64,000 bases of DNA. Source: an uncultured Desulfovibrio sp. GTDB lineage: Bacteria; Desulfobacterota; Desulfovibrionia; Desulfovibrionales; Desulfovibrionaceae. The position numbers and the translations under genes were made by a program. Positions 45,879-53,899 of the stretch are shown piece by piece; position 1 is the first letter of the stretch, and the number at the start of each line of letters is the position of its first letter. The stretch covers positions 1 to 64,000 of the forward strand of contig CAJXRQ010000003.1 in assembly GCA_913060505.1 (NCBI GenBank). The letters run 5' to 3'. The notes beneath the pieces are model-generated. The model was not told where the DNA came from. It saw nothing but the letters and a program-made list of their open reading frames with translations, and ran no database searches.

Positions 45879-46268
45879 ATGAACACTACCGACTCCAAAC
45901 ACAGCGGGATGGCCGCGGCAGAGCTGGCACTCATGCTGCCGTTCCTCTTCCTGTTGCTCTTTCTGCTGGTGGAAGGGGCAAACGCCATGCACATGTACTC
46001 TTCCCTTCAGGAAGCCAGCCGGGAAGGAGCGCGCCTGGTCCTGCTGGAAGGAGAGTCCGCGGACGTGAGTTCACTGGTTCAGGCGCTGGTCACGGAAATT
46101 CCGCCGGAGAATCTGACCACCACGGTCAGCACGGAGGCGGACACGGTTACGGTCATGGTCAGCTGTCAATATACTCCTTTCAATGGAGGCGATGATGGAT
46201 ACGAATTCCTTACGGGCGACAAAACCCCGTTCGTGCTCAAAGCGCAAACCACCATGCCGTTGCAATAG
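45879..46268 (+). CDS. tadE: TadE-like pseudopilin
   Basis: A 129-residue minor pilin-like protein: short leader, MAAAELALMLPFLFLLLFLL helix with the conserved Glu at +5 position, then ASREGARLVLLEGE, typical of TadE. The ATG at 45879 follows AAGGAG. Its end overlaps the vWA gene by 74 bp. Confidence 0.88.
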   Translation: MNTTDSKHSGMAAAELALMLPFLFLLLFLLVEGANAMHMYSSLQEASREGARLVLLEGESADVSSLVQALVTEIPPENLTTTVSTEADTVTVMVSCQYTPFNGGDDGYEFLTGDKTPFVLKAQTTMPLQ

Positions 46269-47502
46269 CCGCGAAGGCGCGGTGAGCATCCTCATGGGCG
46301 TGGTCATCACGGCCATGGTGCTTTCCGTTGGGCTGGCCGTGGATCTGGGCAACCTGTACATGGCCAAGTCCAAGTTGCAGGCGGCTGTGGACGCTGCCGC
46401 TCTGGCCGGAAGCCTGGAGCTTCCCTACGACCCGGACGTAAGCAACGGGCGTGTGGCCGCTGCCGTAACCGGCATGATGGAAAAGAACTATCCGGGCGCG
46501 CAGGTGGAAAGCCTGACCGCCGGAACCGACATCCGCAGCGTGAATGTCATGGCCAAGGCCAATGTTTCCACGCTGATCATGGGAGTGGCGGGAATCACCG
46601 ACAAATGGATTTCCGCCAAGGCCTCGGCCGGTTTCAACAAGCTTGAGGTGGTCTTTGTGGTGGACAACTCCGGTTCCATGAAAGGAACCCCCATCACGAT
46701 GGTGCGGGAGGCCGCCCTGAACCTTGTGGATCTGATCCTTCCTGATGGTGCAACTCCCGGTTCCAAAATCGGACTTGTTCCGTTCAAGGGAACGGTCCGC
46801 CTGCAGGATGACGTACAGGACGGCCTGCCCGAAGGCTGCCGCAACTGGGACGGTTCCATGTATGAAGGGATGCATGAAGACTTCATGCCCCTGTACTGGG
46901 CATTGCCCTATTACTATCGTTCCCGGGTCACGCTGGACACCTGTTCGGGAATTCCCAAGTCCCACGGCCTTACCGATGACAAATACGCCATTACCGACAC
47001 CCTGAACCGCATGGATGCCAAAGGCGTATGGTCCGGGACGGTCATTCCCATGGGCATGAAGTGGGGACGACTCATGCTCACCGAAGGAGCGCCCTATCCG
47101 CAGGCCGGCGACCCGGACGAATACCGCAAAATCCTGATCCTGCTCACGGACGGCGACAACGAGGACGGCGCCTGCGGAGGTCCGTACGCCCAGAGCTATA
47201 CGCCCAACAACTACTGGACCAACGCCTACTACGGCATGGGCGTGGACACGGCGCACTGCGAAGACGGCGGACAGCTCAACAATGATCTGCTGGAACAGGC
47301 CCAACTGGCCAAGAATTCGGACATCGAAATATTCACCATCCGTTTCGGCAACTCGGACAGTACCGACATAGCGCTCATGAAGCAGGTGGCATCCAGCAAG
47401 CCGGGAACGGACGATCACTACTTTAACGCGCCTTCGGTGTACGACATCGACGACGTTTTCAAAAAGATCGGCAGGCACCTTGGCTGGCGTTTGCTCAACT
47501 AG
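46195..47502 (+). CDS. tadG: TadG-like protein with von Willebrand A domain
   Basis: A 435-residue protein: basic N-terminus, membrane helix (AVSILMGVVITAMVLSVGLA), DLGNLYMAKSKLQAAVDAAA (TadG/Flp-Tad N-terminal motif), then a vWA domain with a full MIDAS (VVDNSGSMKG near residue 155, later ILLTDGDNEDG). Metal-dependent adhesion or matrix contact is likely. GGAGG at 46185-46189 selects the ATG at 46195; the gene starts inside tadE. Confidence 0.87.
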   Translation: MDTNSLRATKPRSCSKRKPPCRCNSREGAVSILMGVVITAMVLSVGLAVDLGNLYMAKSKLQAAVDAAALAGSLELPYDPDVSNGRVAAAVTGMMEKNYPGAQVESLTAGTDIRSVNVMAKANVSTLIMGVAGITDKWISAKASAGFNKLEVVFVVDNSGSMKGTPITMVREAALNLVDLILPDGATPGSKIGLVPFKGTVRLQDDVQDGLPEGCRNWDGSMYEGMHEDFMPLYWALPYYYRSRVTLDTCSGIPKSHGLTDDKYAITDTLNRMDAKGVWSGTVIPMGMKWGRLMLTEGAPYPQAGDPDEYRKILILLTDGDNEDGACGGPYAQSYTPNNYWTNAYYGMGVDTAHCEDGGQLNNDLLEQAQLAKNSDIEIFTIRFGNSDSTDIALMKQVASSKPGTDDHYFNAPSVYDIDDVFKKIGRHLGWRLLN

Positions 47503-47511
47503 GAGGAAACA

Positions 47512-48000
47512 ATGAACCGTTCACTCCATAAAAAAAGCACGAACAACGCTGGATCGCGCGCGGGCATCACGACGGTGGAACTCGGGTTGCTGCTCCCCCT
47601 CGTATTCATGCTGATCATGGGCATCATTGAAACCGGTGTCCTTTGCTACTCGTGGCTCACGGTCCAGCGTGCGGCCCATGAGGGAGTACGCTTTGCGGCC
47701 ACGGGACAGGGCTACGAGGAAGGAACCCGCAATACGTTGATCGAACAGGCCACCGCCTCCATGCTGGATCAGCTCAACAACGGGCAAAAAGTCATCACCA
47801 TACGCAGTTGGCCGGATCATTCGGCCACGGGCAGCGGCATCGAAGGAAACGCCGGCGAGCCGTGCCAGCTGGTGGAAGTTCAGGTCGCATACAAATATCA
47901 ACCCTTCACGCCGCTTGTGTCCAACATGCTTCCCGAGATCATCACGTTGCTCGGTTCGGGCCGAAAGGTGAACGAGCCGTGGTATCCTTGCGACAGTTAA
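47512..48000 (+). CDS. Second TadE/TadF-like pseudopilin
   Basis: A 162-residue protein: basic leader, TTVELGLLLPLVFMLIMGII helix with the TadE-type Glu, AAHEGVRFAATGQG, then a beta-rich part with two cysteines (GEPC, WYPC) likely disulfide-bonded outside. AGGAGG precedes the ATG by 10 bp after the vWA stop. Last gene of the operon, followed by a terminator. Confidence 0.87.
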   Translation: MNRSLHKKSTNNAGSRAGITTVELGLLLPLVFMLIMGIIETGVLCYSWLTVQRAAHEGVRFAATGQGYEEGTRNTLIEQATASMLDQLNNGQKVITIRSWPDHSATGSGIEGNAGEPCQLVEVQVAYKYQPFTPLVSNMLPEIITLLGSGRKVNEPWYPCDS

Positions 48001-48079
48001 CCTCAGGCGGATAGCCCATCCGTACCCTCTCCATGCATACGTACGCATGAGAAGCACACCCCCTTCGCACAAGTGGCAT

Positions 48080-48107
48080 GGCCGGGACACCCCTCCCGGC
48101 CTTTTCC
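48080..48107 (+). terminator. Terminator of the TadE operon
   Basis: GGCCGGG (48080-48086), eight-base loop, CCCGGCC (48095-48101), then TTTTCCTTGTTTT. Confidence 0.85.
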
Positions 48108-48276
48108 TTGTTTTGAAGCGGAACACCGCAGAGCAGAACACTTTTCAGCACCGCCCCCGGTCGTGCCCACCCCGCTTCATAACGAGGAAAAACCATAGAC
48201 AGAAACAAAATGAAATCTTTCTGATTTACGATACGTAGTTGTTATTGATTTCTTAATGACTTCAATTTGTAAACAA

Positions 48277-48313
48277 AGGGCACGGCAATCTTTCCAGAAG
48301 CCGCGCCCTTGCT
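48277..48313 (-). terminator. Terminator-like hairpin after the phage-type module
   Basis: AAGGGC-CGGC and GCCG-GCCCTT arms, with one mismatch, just downstream of the scaffold gene stop on the minus strand. The T tract is weak. Confidence 0.5.
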
Positions 48314-48317
48314 GACT

Positions 48318-49151
48318 TTATGGTCTGTTCCTCCCCGGACACAAGGCCCGGAACCCATCTTCAATACGGCGAACCCATTGGGGATCACGCTCCAGAGGAT
48401 CATGGTAGCGCGGGTCGCGCATCATGGTTTCCAGCTGTGAACGGTCCAGGGGCGATTCGCTTTCCGCGCCGTTGTTTCGGAAGCGCCCCTCCAACACCAA
48501 CGGAGCCAGACGCGCAAAGGCACTGATTACGGATGCCCGGTCCCCGGCACCGGTTTCATCCAGAGCCTGCACAAGGGCATCGCCCCCAATGGCACGAGCG
48601 GCCTGCAATGCGCGTTCAAGCACGTCCGAAGTCCGGCCCATATGCTGACCGCGCAGCACTTCAAACTCGTTCTGCCGTGATTCTTCCGCGAAACGGCCTC
48701 GTTCCTGGTCCAATGACACCACACGCGGAATGAACCAGCCATACAGCCCGGCGGCCTGATCTTCATTCAAACCCAATGCATGGGCGGTTTCGACAAATTC
48801 CTGCAGGAAATCTCCGTCCACGGCCATGTCTTCAGGCAATGCCACCTCCGGCATGGCATACTGATCCGGGGATTGCGGCCGTCCCAAGGCGTTCCACAGC
48901 TCTTCCCACTGATCGGAATCGCCGCCGGAAGCGGGCAGGCGCACGTAGCCCTCGGGCTTGCGTCCGAGCATGCGCTGTGCATGCACCAATGCCTTGACCG
49001 CCTCATCCTTGCTTGCATACTTGGCCAGCGCAGGATGCTCGCGCAACGAAATTTCCCGGGAAAGACCGTCCTCGTCCGTAAAAGGCACAGTCCATTCTTC
49101 GGGCAGGCTCAACCTCCAATCCGTTTTCACCGATTTACCGTGTTCAACCAT
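48318..49151 (-). CDS. Phage scaffold/capsid-assembly-like protein
   Basis: A 277-residue acidic protein: MVEHGKSVKTDWRLSLPEEW onward, with LRGQHMGRTSDVLERALQAA and a helix-rich C-terminus ending in a basic tail. The charge, length and position next to portal and Bbp19 genes fit a podovirus scaffolding protein, as in T7 Gp9-like or related families. The start at 49151 has GGAG about ten bases upstream. Last gene of the leftward module. Confidence 0.7.
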   Translation of the reverse strand: MVEHGKSVKTDWRLSLPEEWTVPFTDEDGLSREISLREHPALAKYASKDEAVKALVHAQRMLGRKPEGYVRLPASGGDSDQWEELWNALGRPQSPDQYAMPEVALPEDMAVDGDFLQEFVETAHALGLNEDQAAGLYGWFIPRVVSLDQERGRFAEESRQNEFEVLRGQHMGRTSDVLERALQAARAIGGDALVQALDETGAGDRASVISAFARLAPLVLEGRFRNNGAESESPLDRSQLETMMRDPRYHDPLERDPQWVRRIEDGFRALCPGRNRP

Positions 49152-49377
49152 GACGTTTTTTCTCCATGAGTTCCTTGAAGTTATTCTCATCCAGCATGTG
49201 CCGTACGTGCAGCACCATGCTGCGCCTGCCCTCGTTGTAGAAAGTCCGGCCCGGATCCGTTGAGAACGTGGAGCGCGCAAGGCAGCCCCGCTGTTCCAGA
49301 TCGTTCAAGACCTTTCGGCCGTCCTCATTATCCAGCGCACGTTTGTACGCACGATGCAGTTCAACGGTTTCCTGCAT
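49144..49377 (-). CDS. Bbp19-family phage protein
   Basis: A 77-residue protein, MQETVELHRAYKRALDNEDG, then LARSTFSTDPGRTFYNEGRR, which I recognise as the Bbp19-like phage domain (named after a Bordetella podovirus protein). Function unknown, but it always lies among portal and capsid genes of T7-like viruses. CAGGAG precedes the ATG at 49377. It overlaps the portal and scaffold genes by a few bases. Confidence 0.8.
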   Translation of the reverse strand: MQETVELHRAYKRALDNEDGRKVLNDLEQRGCLARSTFSTDPGRTFYNEGRRSMVLHVRHMLDENNFKELMEKKRHG

Positions 49378-51049
49378 TATTATTCTCCTGTAATTCCTGT
49401 TCCTTTGCTCTGTCGGCCAAAAGTCCCGCCACAACGGTCAAAGCATTGGGACCATCCGTACTTGTTTGGGAAAGGGTGTGCGCCAGACCGGCCAGCCTGT
49501 CCGTAACGGCGGCGGCCCGTTCCTGTTCCGCGCTCTGTTGCCGCTGTTCACGAATTTCGGCCACATCCCGGCTGGAACGCAGTAAATCCGTCGGCACGCC
49601 AAACAAATCCGCAGCATGGCGCGCAACGCGATCCGTATCGAAATTGTCCATGACGGATGCATCCGCCCCGGCCAGGGGCGAGATATAGTCCATGACTCTG
49701 GCAAGCCCCTGCGCCTCATATTCACGCTGGGCACGGCCCACCACGGAACTATGCCGGACGCAAAGGTCCGAGGGCTGCAAACCGTCGGGAAGCTCGGGCA
49801 AAGCTCCGGCCCGCAGCATGATCCTGAACACCCGGTGCACGAGCGGCCCCAGCAATTCCGTTTGCAAACGGCCCAACACCGGTCCGAGAACGCGCATGCG
49901 CTCGCCCTGGCGGATGACCGCCTCGGTGGCGGACATGGCAGGCCCCTCCTCGGCACGCAACTGGTCGTTGAGGAAAATGCGCCGTATGGCCTCACGCCGT
50001 TGGGCCATCATGGTTTCGGCAGCATGCAGGTCACAACGCACGGGCAGCGGTTCGATACGGTCCGGTGATCCCGCCCGGTAATAGGAAAGCCCTCCGGGAC
50101 CGGAACGGACCGGTCCGAGAAAGCCGTCATCCGGCACCATCAACGGCGGATCACTCATCTTTTCCGCAGCCATGAGAGCGGTGCGGGACATGGCGTTGAG
50201 CACGCGCACGTCCGAAAGCGCAGTCAGCCCCGGTCCCCGTCCGTAGACATCCCCCGAGGCTTTTGCCCAGCGCGGAACCATGAACGGCATTTCCAGATAA
50301 CCGGATTCCTCCAGCACATGCCGCGTTTGCACCTCAAGATACACGCAAGCCCACGGGAAATCGGCAACGCCAAGGCCCAGAGGGTTGCGGTCCCTGCGCG
50401 GAAAAACCGCATGCACGATTTCCACCGGATCGTCAGGATGATCGGCCAGCCGGTCAACAATCTCCGGGGAACAGGCATCTCCCCACTCGGCCACGGCCTG
50501 TCGCACGGTCAGCTCATACTTGCGGAACACGGTGTCCACCATGCCCCGGGCGGACTCGGCAACACGAATTTCCCCCAGGGGACGCGACGCAAACCGCACC
50601 ACGGTTTCCGGATCGGACTCCACATACATGACCCCGGTTCCGAACAAAGCCACATCCAGATACAATTCATGGATATGTGCCTGAAACCCGGTATCGTCAT
50701 CGTTGAACGCCTGCGCCATGCGTTCTCTCGCACGGAGGAGAAACGCACGAACCACCGACGATTCCCCGGCATCAAGACCGGGCCGGACACGGATGTCGAA
50801 CCACGGCTGGGAAGGACTGGTCAAAAGCCCTCCCAAAGCCGAAGCGAGCAACTCCAACGCATTCAGGGGCGTGGAATCATAGACGCGTTCGTCACCGGGA
50901 AGGCTCGGAGAAACAGCACCGAGCGCTCGCCCGTTCTTGCGCGGCAGCATGTATTCGGCCAGTTCCTTCCACGAAGAAACCCAGGGCGCGCGGTCATTAT
51001 CCAACGCCTCAAAGCGTTTCAATACAGCGTCCGCCAACTGCCCGTTCAT
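49361..51049 (-). CDS. Phage portal (head-to-tail connector) protein
   Basis: A 562-residue protein of the podovirus head-tail connector family. Early WVSSWKELAEYMLPRKNGRA and the ERVYDSTPLNALELLASALG, then SQPWFDIRV, a central YLEMPFMVPRW, and GPAMSATEAVIRQGERMRVL are hallmark stretches. The dodecameric portal is the packaging channel and tail socket. It is full-length with no broken frame. Start at 51049 after GGGGGAG. Confidence 0.9.
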   Translation of the reverse strand: MNGQLADAVLKRFEALDNDRAPWVSSWKELAEYMLPRKNGRALGAVSPSLPGDERVYDSTPLNALELLASALGGLLTSPSQPWFDIRVRPGLDAGESSVVRAFLLRARERMAQAFNDDDTGFQAHIHELYLDVALFGTGVMYVESDPETVVRFASRPLGEIRVAESARGMVDTVFRKYELTVRQAVAEWGDACSPEIVDRLADHPDDPVEIVHAVFPRRDRNPLGLGVADFPWACVYLEVQTRHVLEESGYLEMPFMVPRWAKASGDVYGRGPGLTALSDVRVLNAMSRTALMAAEKMSDPPLMVPDDGFLGPVRSGPGGLSYYRAGSPDRIEPLPVRCDLHAAETMMAQRREAIRRIFLNDQLRAEEGPAMSATEAVIRQGERMRVLGPVLGRLQTELLGPLVHRVFRIMLRAGALPELPDGLQPSDLCVRHSSVVGRAQREYEAQGLARVMDYISPLAGADASVMDNFDTDRVARHAADLFGVPTDLLRSSRDVAEIREQRQQSAEQERAAAVTDRLAGLAHTLSQTSTDGPNALTVVAGLLADRAKEQELQENNNAGNR

Positions 51050-51050
51050 A

Positions 51051-51344
51051 TTACTCCCCCAACCTGTTTTTGAGCGATGCCCCGGAAACCGGGGCCTGCC
51101 CCTGCACCCCGGCACCACCATTAACCAATGTTTCCGAATGTTTTTTCTTCAGTTGCGCCGCTTCGACGCTACGCGCCTCCCGGACCCGAAGACGCTCTCT
51201 GCGCCGTTCCTTTGCTTCTTTCTCAAGCTTTTCCTTTTTGCGTTCCTTGCGCTCTTTCTCTAACGATTCAGCTCTTGAAGACGATTTCTTGCCCACAAGG
51301 GAAATCACGGAGGACACCACTGCGCTTCCCATGGAACCACCCAT
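51051..51344 (-). CDS. Small highly charged phage-module protein
   Basis: A 97-residue protein: short Gly/Ser/Val N-terminus (MGGSMGSAVVSSVISLVGKK), then a long run of Lys, Glu and Arg (residues about 22-60) that must form a single charged helix, then a flexible tail. No known family. Strong AAAGGAG site at 51344, and it directly abuts the portal gene, so it is part of the packaging module, perhaps a head or scaffold accessory. Confidence 0.6.
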   Translation of the reverse strand: MGGSMGSAVVSSVISLVGKKSSSRAESLEKERKERKKEKLEKEAKERRRERLRVREARSVEAAQLKKKHSETLVNGGAGVQGQAPVSGASLKNRLGE

Positions 51345-51414
51345 ATGACACTCCTTTGTTGCCAATTGTGGCGGACCCGCAGACAATCACGGCCGCAGGT
51401 CCGCCCTTGCGGAG

Positions 51415-51663
51415 CTACTCCGCAGCGACCACGCTTGCCACGCCGCCGTCCACCTTCACCACCAGCAGATCCACGGCACCGGTCTGAGCGACACCGGAAC
51501 AGGCGATCACAATGTCACCCGTTTCCAGATGATACTCGTCCACGGCCGAATCAAAATAGCCGGCAACCTTGACCTTTGCGGCAGCATCCCCGGTGCGATA
51601 CAAAAAGAGCTGCTGCCCCGGTACTCCTCCCATAAGTCGCATATCTTCGGATTTATAAGCCAT
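51415..51663 (-). CDS. Small beta-rich phage-module protein
   Basis: An 82-residue protein starting MAYKSEDMRLMGGVPGQQLF, with alternating hydrophobic residues suggesting a small beta barrel. It lies directly after the major capsid gene, where podoviruses often keep a decoration or head-fibre protein. AAAAGGAG precedes the ATG. No family assigned. Confidence 0.6.
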   Translation of the reverse strand: MAYKSEDMRLMGGVPGQQLFLYRTGDAAAKVKVAGYFDSAVDEYHLETGDIVIACSGVAQTGAVDLLVVKVDGGVASVVAAE

Positions 51664-51720
51664 AAGAACTCCTTTTCATGATGGATAAGTTTTCGATATT
51701 TAATATGAGTACAAAAAAAA

Positions 51721-52551
51721 TCAGGCAATGGCAGCGTCGTCATCGCAACGAATTTCCACCACGCCGTCCGAGTCGATGAGGCACGCTCCGGCGCACAAAA
51801 GATGGTCTACGAGGTGAGCGGCCTTTTCCGGCACCCAGTCCATGTAGGCTTTGATCTCCTGCGCTTCGGCAAGCCCCACGGCACTCTTGTGGTACATAAA
51901 GCAGCGGCGCGCGCCGGAATCCAGCGGCAGCCCGGTGTGGAACATCCACGTGATGCCCAGCCAGCAGCGGGACTCCGTGCCCTTGAGCCACGCATAACGG
52001 TCCCCTGCATAATCCGCGCTTTTGAACTCCTCGATGTTCAGAAGTTCGTTCCACTGGTGCGGCCCCACAACGGCAAAGCGGTTGCCGTCGTCCGGCACGT
52101 CCGCAGCGTTCAACAGGCCGAACCCGGCCAGAATCTTGCCCTTGGTCAAACCGGAAGAGTCTTCAGACACCACATTACTCCCCTTGCCCATGCGGGTGAT
52201 GAGCAACTCGTCCACCTTGCGTCCCAACGCCCATGCCCCGGCATTGGCAGCCACTAGACGCTCGTCCGTGTTGGTGCGCACTTCGTCGAGGCGGTCGATG
52301 TATTCCGCGGCATACCAATCCTCCAGAGTGCACGACACCGTGGAATGATCAAGATTCATAAGCGGCACGTTGCCGTGACGGGTCTTCTTGCCTGCGGTTC
52401 CTTTGCCGTTCTTCTGGAACACGCACTTCGACCCCTTGATCCCGGTTTTCAGGCGCACGGTATTCCTGAGTTTGGACCCGCGCTGCTGATAGGCCAGATG
52501 CACGTCCGTGCAGTATTGGGTGACAAAACTTTCTTCAATGAACATAGACAT
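51721..52551 (-). CDS. Major capsid protein (Phage_capsid_2-like)
   Basis: A 276-residue protein: MSMFIEESFVTQYCTDVHLA, NTVRLKTGIKGSKCVFQKNG, LEDWYAAEYIDRLDEVRTNT, RKVDELLITRMGKG, and a C-terminal SGARRCFMYHKSAVGLA. This N-arm, E-loop and spine order is that of the HK97-fold capsid family of T7/Bbp-like phages. It is intact. The 5' region (52552-52790) holds a short palindrome, and an AGGAG site precedes the start. Confidence 0.85.
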   Translation of the reverse strand: MSMFIEESFVTQYCTDVHLAYQQRGSKLRNTVRLKTGIKGSKCVFQKNGKGTAGKKTRHGNVPLMNLDHSTVSCTLEDWYAAEYIDRLDEVRTNTDERLVAANAGAWALGRKVDELLITRMGKGSNVVSEDSSGLTKGKILAGFGLLNAADVPDDGNRFAVVGPHQWNELLNIEEFKSADYAGDRYAWLKGTESRCWLGITWMFHTGLPLDSGARRCFMYHKSAVGLAEAQEIKAYMDWVPEKAAHLVDHLLCAGACLIDSDGVVEIRCDDDAAIA

Positions 52552-52877
52552 TTCTGTTGTTTCTCCTTTTGTTGGTCAATATTGACGCGGGTCTCCCGGC
52601 CCCGGCGACACGAGTGACCGGGCAACACATGTCCGGGTCGCGCTCCGGCAACGGGGCCGGAAGCCATTCTAATCCCGGCTTTTCGCATCGGGCGGAATCT
52701 GCCCGTGGCAGGGAAACAAAAAGACGCCTTTCCCCTGTTGACAGACCTTGTGAGGTCGGATCCGCTTGACGGAAGATTCGGGCAGGCGTATTTATGAAGA
52801 GTGTAGAGGTAGGAAACATTTGTTTCCTCGGAGAACAAAAAGGATTATCGGGAAATCCAACCTTGTGGGGAGACATC
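52552..52877. promoter_or_regulatory. Divergent control region of capsid and 52878 genes
   Basis: A 326-bp region with no credible gene. It holds a 12-bp perfect palindrome GTCAATATTGAC (52574-52585) and GACCT-TGTG-AGGTC (52744-52757). A weak ATG at 52794 in frame with the plus-strand gene is less likely than the 52878 start with its GGGGAG site. Probable promoters for both directions. Confidence 0.45.
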
Positions 52878-53381
52878 ATGGAAGGCTTCACCGATTTTAT
52901 CGTAGCCGGTCCAGCCGGTAGCGTTACGGCAGGCCCCGCCGGTCATTTTATGGCTGCCGAGGCAGGACATGTCACGCCCGGAAAAGCAGGACATGTTCCC
53001 ATCGACACCACTCCGGCCCGAGTGCCCATCGACACGGGAGGACATGTTACCATAGACACCTCCCCGGCCAGAATTCCCTATGCAGCCAACACAGGCCCGG
53101 CTCCGGTCAGTGGTTCCGGCATAGCCCCGGACCCAAACCGTAACGTCGGCGGAGGAACCGGTGCGCCCAATACAGGCGGCATCATAAACGTGAGCGATTC
53201 GGGATCGCGCGGAGACGGCTGCACAACTACCAATGTGGGCGCGGCACCCACCGGTTCCACCATCGTCAATGAAAGCAGCGGGTCTGTCTTCAACTTCGAC
53301 AACACCACCTACTACATGACCATCAATTTCATGGGCGCTCCAGAGCGTACAGGTGGCGACGTCATGGTTGCCAACGCCTGA
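52878..53381 (+). CDS. Repetitive Gly/Ala/Thr-rich protein inside the phage-type module
   Basis: A 167-residue protein on the opposite strand. It begins MEGFTDFIVAGPAGSVTAGP and has repeated short units around AGHV and PIDT (residues about 20-60), then a Gly/Asn/Ser-rich low-complexity middle and an ordered end (STIVNESSGSVFNFDNTTYY). The pattern suggests an elongated beta or fibre-like repeat protein. GGGGAGACATC precedes the ATG. No family recognised. A longer frame on the other strand (52845-53768) is rejected. Confidence 0.6.
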   Translation: MEGFTDFIVAGPAGSVTAGPAGHFMAAEAGHVTPGKAGHVPIDTTPARVPIDTGGHVTIDTSPARIPYAANTGPAPVSGSGIAPDPNRNVGGGTGAPNTGGIINVSDSGSRGDGCTTTNVGAAPTGSTIVNESSGSVFNFDNTTYYMTINFMGAPERTGGDVMVANA

Positions 53382-53440
53382 TCCCGCCTGCTTTCCGGGC
53401 TGCCTTGCCTCATAGGTATCGTTTGCTTTCGAAATACAAA

Positions 53441-53472
53441 TCGCCAGTATATTCAAAAGAGTATACTGGCGA
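53441..53472. terminator. Hairpin between the converging 52878 and 53477 genes
   Basis: TCGCCAGTATA (53441-53451) and TATACTGGCGA (53462-53472): an 11-base perfect stem with a ten-base loop. It lies after both stops and likely ends both transcripts in part. Confidence 0.6.
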
Positions 53473-53476
53473 CGAT

Positions 53477-53899
53477 TTATTCTGACGGATCTACCGGCAA
53501 TATGGCCGTATGCACCAGGCCGTGGTTCACAAAGCCAAGAGACGAAGTAAACCGCACCCAAATACGATCCACTTCCAGCGCCTCCGTATCCGATGTCGAA
53601 CCGTGACGATTTCCCCCGCCCCCCCCGGATGAACCGACGCCCTTGAGCCCCAAAATCCGGGATTTGCCGAGTCTGCGTGCTTCCGCATGCAACCATGCCA
53701 TATCCTTGCGCAGGGAACGCATGGCCTGTGGTCCCCGGCGAGTCATTTCCAAATGAACTTCCAGACAATCCCCGGATTCTGCCAATGCCGCCTGCCCGTA
53801 TTCACCAAAACGGTCCCGTAACAACAGCCATGAATAGCGCCCGGAGTCCGGCAAGCCGTCCAACATATCCGGCTGTTGTCCTACTCGACACACGCTCAT
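53477..53899 (-). CDS. Phage-module protein, GNAT-like by pattern
   Basis: A 140-residue protein: GDCLEVHLEMTRRGPQAMRS and then a helix RKDMAWLHAEARRLGKSRIL, which recall the acetyltransferase-like virion-associated proteins coded near terminase genes of T7-like phages. A Gly/Ser stretch follows, then a beta-rich tail. I do not claim an enzymatic activity. It overlaps the terminase stop by four bases. Confidence 0.5.
   Translation of the reverse strand: MSVCRVGQQPDMLDGLPDSGRYSWLLLRDRFGEYGQAALAESGDCLEVHLEMTRRGPQAMRSLRKDMAWLHAEARRLGKSRILGLKGVGSSGGGGGNRHGSTSDTEALEVDRIWVRFTSSLGFVNHGLVHTAILPVDPSE

Larger units (their letters stand above)
48001..48317. other. 317-bp convergent intergenic region
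   Basis: Holds the TadE-operon terminator near 48080 and the phage-module hairpin near 48277, with an AT-rich stretch at 48185-48270. A 63-codon frame at 48047 spans the terminator and is not credible. Nothing else seen. Confidence 0.6.

Noticed and set aside
46237-47478. A 413-codon minus-strand frame opposite the vWA gene
   Set aside because: His/Val/Gly-rich shadow without motif; the plus-strand frame has MIDAS and a ribosome site.
48047-48238. A 63-codon frame after the TadE operon
   Set aside because: It spans the intrinsic terminator at 48080 and has no ribosome site.
52845-53768. A 307-codon minus-strand frame across the repetitive gene
   Set aside because: It overlaps the end of the 53477 gene and lacks a ribosome site. 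Its Gly/Ser/Cys-rich sequence is what the repetitive plus-strand gene gives when read backward.
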